A stretch of 6,773 bases of DNA from UBA8444 sp964003875 (lineage in GTDB: Bacteria > Bacteroidota > Bacteroidia > Flavobacteriales > UBA7312), in the NCBI GenBank assembly GCA_964003875.1, contig CAXFLH010000085.1, forward strand, positions 1 to 6,773, written 5' to 3'. Under the pieces are notes generated by a model. It made no database searches, had not been told where the DNA came from, and saw only the letters and a list, made by a program, of their open reading frames with translations. Position numbers and translations under genes: made by a program. Shown here in pieces: positions 1 to 4,637 of the stretch (the first letter of the stretch is position 1; each line of letters begins with the position of its first letter).

Positions 1-335
1 AAAATAATATTATAGATCAAACAATATATGCAGATAGCGCAGAGCCAAGAATTATAGAAGAATTAAGAAGAATGGGTTGGAGTATAAGACCAAGTTTGAA
101 AGGCAAGGATTCTATAAATGCAGGTATTGATTTATTAAAAAGATATAAATTACATATACACAAAGATAGTACAAATGCTATACAAGAGTTTAGGAATTAT
201 AAATGGAAAGAAGATAGGTCTGGTAAATTAACAAACACTCCGGAAGATAAAAACAATCACATTACAGATGCAGTCCGATATGCTACATATTCAATACTAA
301 GTAAACCAAATTTTGGAAGGTATGCTATTAGGTAG
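1..335 (+). CDS. terL: Phage terminase large subunit, C-terminal nuclease end (5' partial)
   Basis: This is the last 110 or so codons of the large terminase, the motor-nuclease that cuts concatemeric phage DNA and pumps it into the prohead. The frame is open from base 3 and ends in TAG; the ATG at 72 is internal, because coding similarity begins before it. The visible part matches the RNase H-like nuclease domain of PBSX/SPP1-type terminases. An IYADSAEPRIIEELRR stretch carries an acidic metal ligand (Asp codon 33-35). It is followed by a PSLKGKDSINAGIDLL segment, the F-x-x-Y-x-W strand (EFRNYKW), and NNHITDAVRYA with the final catalytic Asp (codon 267-269). The ATPase domain and the first nuclease Asp lie upstream of the window. 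The end looks intact, with no truncation at the stop. Identification is by remembered family motifs. Confidence 0.93.
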   Translation, partial: NNIIDQTIYADSAEPRIIEELRRMGWSIRPSLKGKDSINAGIDLLKRYKLHIHKDSTNAIQEFRNYKWKEDRSGKLTNTPEDKNNHITDAVRYATYSILSKPNFGRYAIR

Positions 336-359
336 TTTAAAGTTATTTTATTATATTTA
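328..359 (+). promoter_or_regulatory. Bacteroidetes-type promoter-like signal before the first small gene
   Basis: TTAG (328-331), a 20-nt spacer and TATATTTA (352-359) resemble the Bacteroidetes sigma consensus TTTG-N19-21-TAnnTTTG with one mismatch in each box. The left box overlaps the last codons of the terminase gene. The right box ends 16 nt before the ATG at 376, leaving a very short leader. The 13-mer TTTATTATATTTA (347-359) recurs exactly at 599-611 before the next gene, which strengthens the case. AT-rich DNA gives chance matches, so this remains a prediction. Confidence 0.4.
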
Positions 360-375
360 TCTAAATAATATAAAT

Positions 376-579
376 ATGAATAAATCAAAAACCTTTAAAT
401 TATCTGATGAACAACTAAAATTATGTGAATCAGAATATACCCTTCGTGCAATTATGATGGGTAAAAATTATAGAGCTATAAGCACTAAAATTTGGAATAA
501 ATATAAGATCAATGTTTGGCTAACCTTTTCAAAAGATGGCGAGTTAATAAAAGCTGATCAAGATGGCTGGGGATTCTGA
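376..579 (+). CDS. Small hypothetical phage protein (67 aa)
   Basis: Not recognised. The frame is open from 313, but that ATG lies inside the terminase gene. The ATG at 376 is preferred because it follows the promoter-like block and starts a normal-looking soluble protein (MNKSKTFKLSDEQLKLCESE). The product is lysine-rich and mixed in charge, has no signal peptide or membrane segment, and has a central basic helix-like part (ITKI/ISTKIWNKYKIN region, residues about 30-47) before an acidic C-terminus ending GWGF. There is no Shine-Dalgarno. It is the first of a set of small genes between terminase and tail genes, a position often filled by variable accessory genes. Function unknown; I do not assign DNA binding from a basic helix alone. 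Confidence 0.6.
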   Translation: MNKSKTFKLSDEQLKLCESEYTLRAIMMGKNYRAISTKIWNKYKINVWLTFSKDGELIKADQDGWGF

Positions 580-611
580 TTTGGAAGTTAGCTAAAAATT
601 TATTATATTTA
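580..611 (+). promoter_or_regulatory. Bacteroidetes-type promoter, TTTG-N20-TATATTTA
   Basis: An exact TTTG (580-583) is followed by a 20-nt spacer and TATATTTA (604-611), which matches TAnnTTTG in all but the last base. It fills the 44-nt gap between the stop at 577-579 and the ATG at 624, so the transcript would have only a few leader bases. The right box sits in the same 13-mer (TTTATTATATTTA, 599-611) found upstream of the previous small gene. This is the best promoter candidate in the window. Confidence 0.5.
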
Positions 612-623
612 ATATAAATAAAT

Positions 624-908
624 ATGAATATGAAAAATCCTTTTGAAATTATTGGCTACTTTGTGGACTATCGAATCCGTGGTAAATATATTGGCTCAAT
701 CAATATTGATAAACCTGATCGTGAAATAATGGGCTATCAAGGTAGAAAAACTTACCCTTTGGAAAATGATACAATTATCAAAAAAAGAAAATACAAAAAG
801 GGAACTATTGTTACAACTGAATGCTACCCTATGTGTGGTAAATTTATTGGAACACAAGAAGAAAAAATTACTGCAATGTTAAATTCTAGAATAGGTTATG
901 GCAAATAG
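624..908 (+). CDS. Hypothetical phage protein (94 aa), basic
   Basis: Not recognised. The protein has 94 residues, or 92 if the second ATG at 630 is used; the two starts are two codons apart and cannot be separated by eye because neither has a Shine-Dalgarno. It is strongly basic, with a KKRKYKK patch around residues 53-59 and two nearby cysteines (ECYPMC, about 67-72), too few for a standard zinc finger alone. The N-terminal half (FEIIGYFVDYRIRGKYIGSINI) looks like beta strands of a small barrel. There is no membrane segment or signal peptide. Its 3' end overlaps the next gene by 11 nt, implying co-transcription and probably coupled translation. Function unknown. Confidence 0.7.
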   Translation: MNMKNPFEIIGYFVDYRIRGKYIGSINIDKPDREIMGYQGRKTYPLENDTIIKKRKYKKGTIVTTECYPMCGKFIGTQEEKITAMLNSRIGYGK

Positions 909-1248
909 ATATATATACGATAACAGACATATAGCCGAGGGTGATATATTTTATTCATCTTGGGGCTACGATCAAACTCAAATAAATTTTTATATGGTAA
1001 AAGAAAGGATCGGAAAAGGTAGTGCTTTAGTTGTGCCTGTGGAAAACAAAATAGTTCACGAGCAAAGCAGTCAATATAGCGATATGGTTGTGCCTTATAC
1101 AGCTAACGAGGGCAAACCTTTTAAGTGCAGAATTAAATACGTATGTTGGGATGATTACAAAAAACCAAGAATAAGCGTTGGGCATCGTGATGCTTGGCTG
1201 TGGGATGGTGTTCCTAAAGCTGAAACTAATTCATTATATTGGAGATAG
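898..1248 (+). CDS. Conserved phage protein of the 'SWGYDQT' type, function unknown (116 aa)
   Basis: This resembles a small family seen in many phages and plasmids, marked by G-D-I then S-S-W-G-Y-D-Q-T-x-x-x-F-Y near the N-terminus (residues 15-32 here: GDIFYSSWGYDQTQINFY). After it come a beta-rich middle, a basic KIKYV-like strand (CRIKYVCWDDYKKP) and a closing LWDGVPKAET segment (about 101-110) like the family's W-D-G-K-P-K ending. Both family ends are present at normal length, so the gene looks whole. No reaction or partner is known to me. The start overlaps the upstream gene by 11 nt and the next start is 2 nt beyond the stop, so it sits inside a coupled small-gene operon. Family recognition is from memory of the motif. 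Confidence 0.85.
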   Translation: MANRYIYDNRHIAEGDIFYSSWGYDQTQINFYMVKERIGKGSALVVPVENKIVHEQSSQYSDMVVPYTANEGKPFKCRIKYVCWDDYKKPRISVGHRDAWLWDGVPKAETNSLYWR

Positions 1249-1249
1249 T

Positions 1250-1438
1250 ATGGACTGGAAAGAATTAATAAATATAAGTAACAAGCTATCTAATAAAGAT
1301 ATTAAAAGGCTAATAGAATTAAATCACACAAGAGTAGAGGTTTTTAATCCAAGCGACAAAACCTGCTATCTAATAGATGATGAAGCACCAGCCTGTTTAA
1401 ATGGAGGTAAGGTGCAAATTAATTTAGAAAAAGAATGA
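1250..1438 (+). CDS. Small hypothetical phage protein (62 aa)
   Basis: Not recognised. The ATG at 1250 follows the upstream TAG by one base, and GGAG at 1241-1244 gives a rare Shine-Dalgarno-like match at normal spacing. The frame is open back to 1178, but that start would lie 71 nt inside the well-supported gene 898-1248. The product MDWKELINISNKLSNKDIKRL... is an amphipathic helical N-terminus followed by short strands (RVEVFNPSDKTCYLIDD) and an acidic tail ending LEKE; it has two cysteines. It is soluble with no membrane segment. Its stop overlaps the next ATG as ATGA, so translation of the two is probably coupled. Function unknown. Confidence 0.7.
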   Translation: MDWKELINISNKLSNKDIKRLIELNHTRVEVFNPSDKTCYLIDDEAPACLNGGKVQINLEKE

Positions 1439-1590
1439 AAACAATAGCTTATATATTAAAAAACTGGTTTAAGCAAGAGCCCAAGTTTTGGCTTTGTGTT
1501 CCAGAGTTCGTGGATAACGAAAAACAAAAAGAGCATATGATTAAAAAGTATGCGAGATTTATACAGAAAAACGTAAAAGTAAAAGAATGA
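1435..1590 (+). CDS. Very small hypothetical protein (51 aa)
   Basis: This short reading frame starts at the ATG of an ATGA overlap with the upstream gene and ends in TGA that forms another ATGA with the next gene. The product begins MKTIAYILKNWFKQEPKFWL, followed by CVPEFVDNEKQKEHM and a lysine-rich helix ending KNVKVKE. The N-terminus is aromatic and hydrophobic but broken by charged residues, so a membrane segment is unlikely. The support is the exact overlap on both sides and codon use like that of neighbouring genes. No family is recognised. Confidence 0.6.
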   Translation: MKTIAYILKNWFKQEPKFWLCVPEFVDNEKQKEHMIKKYARFIQKNVKVKE

Positions 1591-1664
1591 AAAAATTTAT
1601 AGTAGAATTTATAATGATGTTCTTTATGGTGTTATCATTATTTATTGTGGCGATATTCGGCTGA
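1587..1664 (+). CDS. 25-residue single-span membrane peptide
   Basis: MKKFIVEFIMMFFMVLSLF followed by IVAIFG: two lysines, then an almost unbroken hydrophobic stretch of about 20 residues. This is the shape of a one-pass inner-membrane peptide with its N-terminus in the cytoplasm. The start overlaps the previous stop as ATGA. It is the last gene of the small-gene chain, just before the intergenic terminator region. Phage membrane peptides of this size can act in lysis timing, superinfection exclusion or host-membrane modulation, but nothing here tells which. It could be chance in AT-rich DNA (TTT and ATT codons give hydrophobic peptides easily), though the coupled start argues for translation. 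Confidence 0.5.
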   Translation: MKKFIVEFIMMFFMVLSLFIVAIFG

Positions 1665-1687
1665 TTTAGTTGTTTTTGTTTTTGAGA

Positions 1688-1714
1688 TAGTATCTTTTCA
1701 TAAGCCGGATACTA
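1688..1714. repeat. 7-bp inverted repeat (TAGTATC / GATACTA)
   Basis: TAGTATC (1688-1694) and its exact reverse complement GATACTA (1708-1714) flank a 13-base loop that includes AAGCCGG. The right arm touches the 5' arm of the terminator stem, so the two hairpins could stack in RNA. It could instead be a protein-binding operator on DNA. It lies in the 121-base gene-free stretch 1665-1785. Confidence 0.4.
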
Positions 1715-1748
1715 AAAGGAGTGGTTTTATACTGCTCCTTTTTTTTTT
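1714..1748 (+). terminator. Rho-independent terminator of the small-gene block
   Basis: An 11-bp stem (1714-1724 pairing with 1732-1742; AAAAGGAGTGG against CTGCTCCTTTT, with two G-U pairs) and a 7-base loop are followed by a run of T reaching 1748 (ten T from 1739). It lies 50 nt after the last small gene and before the tail block, so it should end or attenuate transcripts coming from the terminase side. Confidence 0.8.
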
Positions 1749-1768
1749 AAAATACTTTTTTAAATTTG
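1738..1768 (+). promoter_or_regulatory. Promoter-like element for the tail gene block
   Basis: TAAATTTG (1761-1768) is a perfect match to the Bacteroidetes TAnnTTTG box and lies 17 nt before the ATG at 1786. The left box is weak: CTTT at 1738-1741, inside the T-run of the terminator, gives a 19-nt spacer. The position straight after a terminator and before a new operon is what a tail-operon promoter would need. The 8-bp palindrome TTATATAA (1769-1776) follows directly. Confidence 0.4.
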
Positions 1769-1785
1769 TTATATAACTAAACACT

Positions 1786-2430
1786 ATGAAGATTATAGTA
1801 CCAAACGATCTTTCAGAAATAACACTTGAACAATATCAAGAGTTTTTAATATTAAAAGATCACGATATAGACAACAACACATTAACAAGAAAGATGATAG
1901 AAATTTTTTGTGATGTACCGGCAAAATATGTAGATGCGATGAAGCTAAAGGATATTGCGAAAATATCAAGAATTTTAAATGATATGTTTGAACAAAAGCC
2001 GGAGCTTGTCAAGATGTTTAAAATAGGAAACATTGAGTATGGATTTTTACCAAACCTTGATGCGATGAGTTTTGGCGAGTATGTGGATTTAGATACTTAT
2101 ATAAGTGATTGGCAAAATATGGAAAGAGCAATGAACGTTCTATACAGACCGGTTGTGCAAAAATGGAAAGACAAATACGTTGTGCATAATTACACAACAG
2201 ATACAAGCAAAGATCTGAAACAAATGCCGATGGATGCTGTTGTAAGTAGTATGCTTTTTTTTTACAATTTAGGGATCGACTTATGCAAAAATATGACGAA
2301 TTATTTGGAGGAGAAGCCGGAGACACACTTTCAGCTGAATCACAATTTTACAACAAGTGGGGATGGTTTCAGTCAATTTATGCACTCGCTCAGGGAGATA
2401 TTAGAAGAATCGAAGATATCACTGAAATAA
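1786..2430 (+). CDS. Tail assembly chaperone-like protein, short (0-frame) form
   Basis: The 214-aa product probably serves as the gpG-like partner in tail assembly, coating the tape-measure protein in the cytoplasm; it would not be part of the virion. The assignment rests mainly on gene structure: a slippery T-run at codons 157-159, a long -1 extension, and tail genes downstream. The protein starts MKIIVPNDLSEITLEQYQEF, is helical and acidic, and has a conserved-looking centre (YGFLPNLDAMSFGEYVDLD, residues 85-103) followed by a long MERAMNVLYRPV helix. I recall this pattern from flavobacterial and uncultured marine phage proteins of unknown function. After the slip site the 0 frame continues for 55 codons (ending LEESKISLK), overlapping the -1 frame. 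The start has no Shine-Dalgarno and lies behind a TAAATTTG box. Confidence 0.75.
   Translation: MKIIVPNDLSEITLEQYQEFLILKDHDIDNNTLTRKMIEIFCDVPAKYVDAMKLKDIAKISRILNDMFEQKPELVKMFKIGNIEYGFLPNLDAMSFGEYVDLDTYISDWQNMERAMNVLYRPVVQKWKDKYVVHNYTTDTSKDLKQMPMDAVVSSMLFFYNLGIDLCKNMTNYLEEKPETHFQLNHNFTTSGDGFSQFMHSLREILEESKISLK
2256..2262 (+). promoter_or_regulatory. Programmed -1 ribosomal frameshift site (T TTT TTT)
   Basis: Nine T in a row (2255-2263) include the slippery heptamer T_TTT_TTT in the correct phase (0-frame Phe codons 2257-2259 and 2260-2262). The -1 frame is closed just upstream by TAG at 2247-2249 and is then open through 2513. A slip after codon 159 would continue with TTA at 2262. I see no strong downstream stem-loop. 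A T-run can also slip during transcription, giving the same fusion. Confidence 0.75.
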
Positions 2431-2516
2431 ATATGCATCAATGTTTATTAATGTTATGCTTTAAAAAGGAAAAAAACGAATTAGAAGAAAAAAGAATAAA
2501 AAAACATTTTAAATGA
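2262..2516 (+). CDS. -1 frame extension of tail chaperone (gpT-like domain of the long form)
   Basis: Read after the slip, this adds 84 residues to the first 159 of the chaperone and gives a 243-aa fusion, comparable to GT of lambda-like tails. The extension begins LQFRDRLMQKYDELFGGEAG, contains KWGWFQSIYALAQGDI (a Trp/Tyr-rich helix) and ends in a charged helix rich in Lys and Glu (FKKEKNELEEKRIKKHFK). It looks like a real folded domain, not read-through junk. An internal ATG at 2283 could give a separate 77-aa protein, but it has no Shine-Dalgarno and lies deep in the other frame. In known chaperone pairs the T domain recruits the tail-tube protein while G binds the tape measure. The stop overlaps the next start as ATGA. 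Confidence 0.75.
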   Translation, partial: LQFRDRLMQKYDELFGGEAGDTLSAESQFYNKWGWFQSIYALAQGDIRRIEDITEINMHQCLLMLCFKKEKNELEEKRIKKHFK

Positions 2517-2983
2517 GCAAATACGGAGTAAGGGGGTTTTATTTAATAACAGATATTATAAAAGATAATCTTTTAAACGATGAGAACGTGAATACAGTTA
2601 CAACAGGAGATATTACAAAGATTGATCTAAGCAAACAAACAATATACCCATTAAGCCACATAATTGTAAACACCGTTACACAGGAAGAACAAGTGCTACG
2701 ATTTAACATTAGCGTGATATGTATGGATATTGTGGATGTGAGCAAGGATGAGGTTACAGATATTTTTGTAGGCAACGACAACGAGCAAGATATATTAAAC
2801 ACACAACTTGCAGTATTAAATAAATTAATAGAATTATTAAGAAGTGGTAGTTTATATACAGAAAAATATCAGCTTGATGGTGTTGTAAGCTGTGAGCCTT
2901 TTTATGATCGGTTTGAAAATGAAGTAGCCGGATGGGTAGGCACAATGGATATTTTAATTGATAATGATATATACATTTGTTGA
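2513..2983 (+). CDS. Tail terminator / tail completion-like virion protein (156 aa)
   Basis: This is probably a small head-tail joining or tail-end protein. The evidence is size, place and a remembered pattern, not a catalytic motif. The protein MSKYGVRGFYLITDIIKDNLL... then runs through VTTGDITKIDLSKQTIYPLSHIIV, a strand pair with NISVICMDIVDV, an acidic FVGNDNEQDILNTQLAVLNKL helix (residues about 85-105), and a C-terminal QLDGVVSCEPFYDRFENEVAGW segment ending in DILIDNDIYIC. The alternating helix and strand order fits gpU/tail-terminator-like folds. I recall close look-alikes in flavobacterial phages annotated as hypothetical or structural. The start forms ATGA with the chaperone stop, and the stop forms TGATG with the next gene. 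It could instead be a neck protein. Confidence 0.65.
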   Translation: MSKYGVRGFYLITDIIKDNLLNDENVNTVTTGDITKIDLSKQTIYPLSHIIVNTVTQEEQVLRFNISVICMDIVDVSKDEVTDIFVGNDNEQDILNTQLAVLNKLIELLRSGSLYTEKYQLDGVVSCEPFYDRFENEVAGWVGTMDILIDNDIYIC

Positions 2984-3516
2984 TGAGTTTTTTTGAAGTA
3001 AAAAGAATAATACAAACGTTCGCAAATAATGTAGTGCGAGAAGCAAAAGCAAATGCAAAAAAAAATGCTGTTACAGGTAATTTAGTAAATAGCATAAAAT
3101 ATAAACCACCTATCATTACGCCAAGATTCAGCTTGATTGAATTTATGATGGAGAGTTATGGTAAATTTCAAGACAAGGGTGTTAGTGGTACAAAGCAAAA
3201 ATTTGATACGCCTTACAGCTACAAATCAAAAGGTGGTAAAAGAGGATTAAAGGGTATGCCACCTGCAAAGCCTTTGGATCAATGGGCAATAAGAAAGCCT
3301 GGACTTAAAACAAAGGTGCGTGATGCAAAAGGTAGATTTATAAAAAGAAAAACATTAGTGTTTTTGATTCGTAAGAAAATATTTGAACAAGGAATTAAAC
3401 CAACACTATTTTTTACAAAACCCTTTGAAAAATATTTTAAAAGATTGCCGGATGATTTAGCAAAGGCTTATGGTAAAGATTTTGAAACAATGATAAAAGT
3501 AGAATTTAAAAAATAA
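2983..3516 (+). CDS. HK97 gp10-like / neck morphogenesis protein (177 aa)
   Basis: The product is basic, with an N-terminal helix (FFEVKRIIQTFANNVVREAKANAKKN) and the A-V-T-G-N-L-V-N-S-I-K turn typical of phage HK97 gp10 and virion-morphogenesis families. YGKFQDKGVSG (residues 59-69) corresponds to the 'YA.FVEFGT' strand of that fold. A Lys/Gly-rich loop (KSKGGKRGLKGMPPAKPLD) and a long C-terminal helical part (FLIRKKIFEQGI... FFTKPFEKYF) follow. Such proteins act in head-tail joining or tail completion. ATG 2983 is chosen because it forms TGATG with the upstream stop; a TTG start at 2977 would add only two residues. The next gene begins 2 nt after the stop, after an A-rich leader. Confidence 0.7.
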   Translation: MSFFEVKRIIQTFANNVVREAKANAKKNAVTGNLVNSIKYKPPIITPRFSLIEFMMESYGKFQDKGVSGTKQKFDTPYSYKSKGGKRGLKGMPPAKPLDQWAIRKPGLKTKVRDAKGRFIKRKTLVFLIRKKIFEQGIKPTLFFTKPFEKYFKRLPDDLAKAYGKDFETMIKVEFKK

Positions 3517-3518
3517 CA

Positions 3519-4637
3519 ATGGCAATATATAAGGTAAATATAAATAGTCCGGTGTATATAAAAGTAGCAAACACAACTCTTGCAGATTGTGATTTAACAA
3601 TTGCTATTTATACAGGTAGCTTTCAAGCATCACCAAGCACAACATATCAATTAAGAAAAAATGAAGTTTCAGATAACAACTTTGTAATATTTGAAATAGG
3701 TGAGCTAATAAAAGATTATATAGATTACGATTTTAATGGAACGTTTGGAGATAATGGCGTTAATGTTTGGGTAAAAACAGTTGCTACGCCAAGAAACTCT
3801 GCCGGAACAAATCTTGATGCTGTTACAACATTAATGATGGCTTTTGATGGCGTGGGTTATTTTGAAGATGGATTTACAACAGAAACACAAACGAATAGTG
3901 CTACAACACTTTCTTTGAGTTCTTATGTTGGAAGCAAAACAGTGTTGATGTCCAATAATAAAATTTTTAGAGAAGCATCAGAAATATTAAAAATACCTGT
4001 ATTAGCAAATTTAAGTGTTAATTCTGGCGCAGATACATTAACAGGTGCTACAACTGTAAATTTTAAAAATGGTGCTTCAACAGTAACAAGTGTAACAGTT
4101 GGCACAGGAGTTGATGATACAGCCGATACAATTGAATATGCTACAAGCACAACAGCAACGCTAACAAGCGTAGATATTGTTTCAGGATCAGGCACAGAAA
4201 CAATTACAATTGAAGAACAGCCTTGTAGTAAATACACAAACTTTCCTGTAACATTTGTAAACAGATTTGGTGCGTTGCAAAGAATTAATTTCTTTTTAAA
4301 ATCAATTGAAAGCATAGACATACAAAGGGAAGAATATAAAGCCAATACACTTACAACCGGAGCAACCTATTCATTAAACAACGCTCAATATAAAACAAGA
4401 AACATAATGAGCCGAGATAGTATCACAATGAATACAGGATACGTTAATGACAGCTACAACCAAGTGATTGAGCAATTATTGATGAGTCCAAGGGTATGGA
4501 TTTTAAAGGATTCTCAACAGCTTCCAATTATACCACAAAATAAAAAGGTTACATTTAAAACAAGCCTAAACGATAAACTTGCAAATTACACGATTGACTT
4601 CAAATTTGCTTTTGATAAAATTAATACCATAAGATAA
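3519..4637 (+). CDS. Phage tail or baseplate structural protein (372 aa)
   Basis: This is a beta-rich, Thr/Ser/Asn-rich structural protein. The N-terminus (MAIYKVNINSPVYIKVANTT) has strand patterns; residues about 163-230 form a very Thr- and Val-rich stretch (GADTLTGATTVNF, TSVTVGTGVDD, SGSGTETITIEEQ) that looks like one small beta-sandwich insert. The C-terminal half has TFVNRFGALQRINFF (245-259), a Y-K-T-R region, LLMSPRVWIL and a closing IDFKFAFDKINTIR. I recall the 'FVN+FGALQ' and 'F.FA.D.INT.R' elements from virion proteins of flavobacterial and uncultured marine phages, where the role is unproven. The next gene starts inside the stop (TAATG), so the two are probably made together. Major tail protein, distal tail or receptor-binding hub cannot be told apart here. 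Confidence 0.75.
   Translation: MAIYKVNINSPVYIKVANTTLADCDLTIAIYTGSFQASPSTTYQLRKNEVSDNNFVIFEIGELIKDYIDYDFNGTFGDNGVNVWVKTVATPRNSAGTNLDAVTTLMMAFDGVGYFEDGFTTETQTNSATTLSLSSYVGSKTVLMSNNKIFREASEILKIPVLANLSVNSGADTLTGATTVNFKNGASTVTSVTVGTGVDDTADTIEYATSTTATLTSVDIVSGSGTETITIEEQPCSKYTNFPVTFVNRFGALQRINFFLKSIESIDIQREEYKANTLTTGATYSLNNAQYKTRNIMSRDSITMNTGYVNDSYNQVIEQLLMSPRVWILKDSQQLPIIPQNKKVTFKTSLNDKLANYTIDFKFAFDKINTIR

Noticed and set aside
313..375. Longer start at 313 for the first small gene
   Set aside because: It would begin inside the terminase C-terminus and upstream of the promoter-like block; ATG 376 fits the leader better.
1178..1249. Longer start at 1178 for the 62-aa gene
   Set aside because: It would overlap the conserved C-terminal end of the SWGYDQT protein by 71 nt, while ATG 1250 has a GGAG match and follows the stop directly.
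2018..2326. 102-aa open frame on the minus strand within the chaperone gene
   Set aside because: It is the complement of a well-supported plus-strand gene, has no promoter or leader of its own, and its composition is an odd Cys/Leu/Ser mix typical of antisense shadows.
2283..2516. Independent 77-aa gene starting at ATG 2283
   Set aside because: No Shine-Dalgarno or gap precedes it, and the frame is open upstream exactly to the T-run, so a frameshift fusion explains it better; internal initiation is not excluded.
2754..3116. 120-aa hydrophobic-looking minus-strand frame spanning two tail genes
   Set aside because: Its hydrophobicity comes from reading A-rich lysine and asparagine codons backwards as Phe and Leu. 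It crosses the TGATG junction of two real genes.
3923..4345. 140-aa minus-strand frame rich in Val and Ser
   Set aside because: It mirrors the Thr-rich part of the 372-aa structural protein (ACA read backwards gives TGT, and GTT pairs with AAC), with no start signal.
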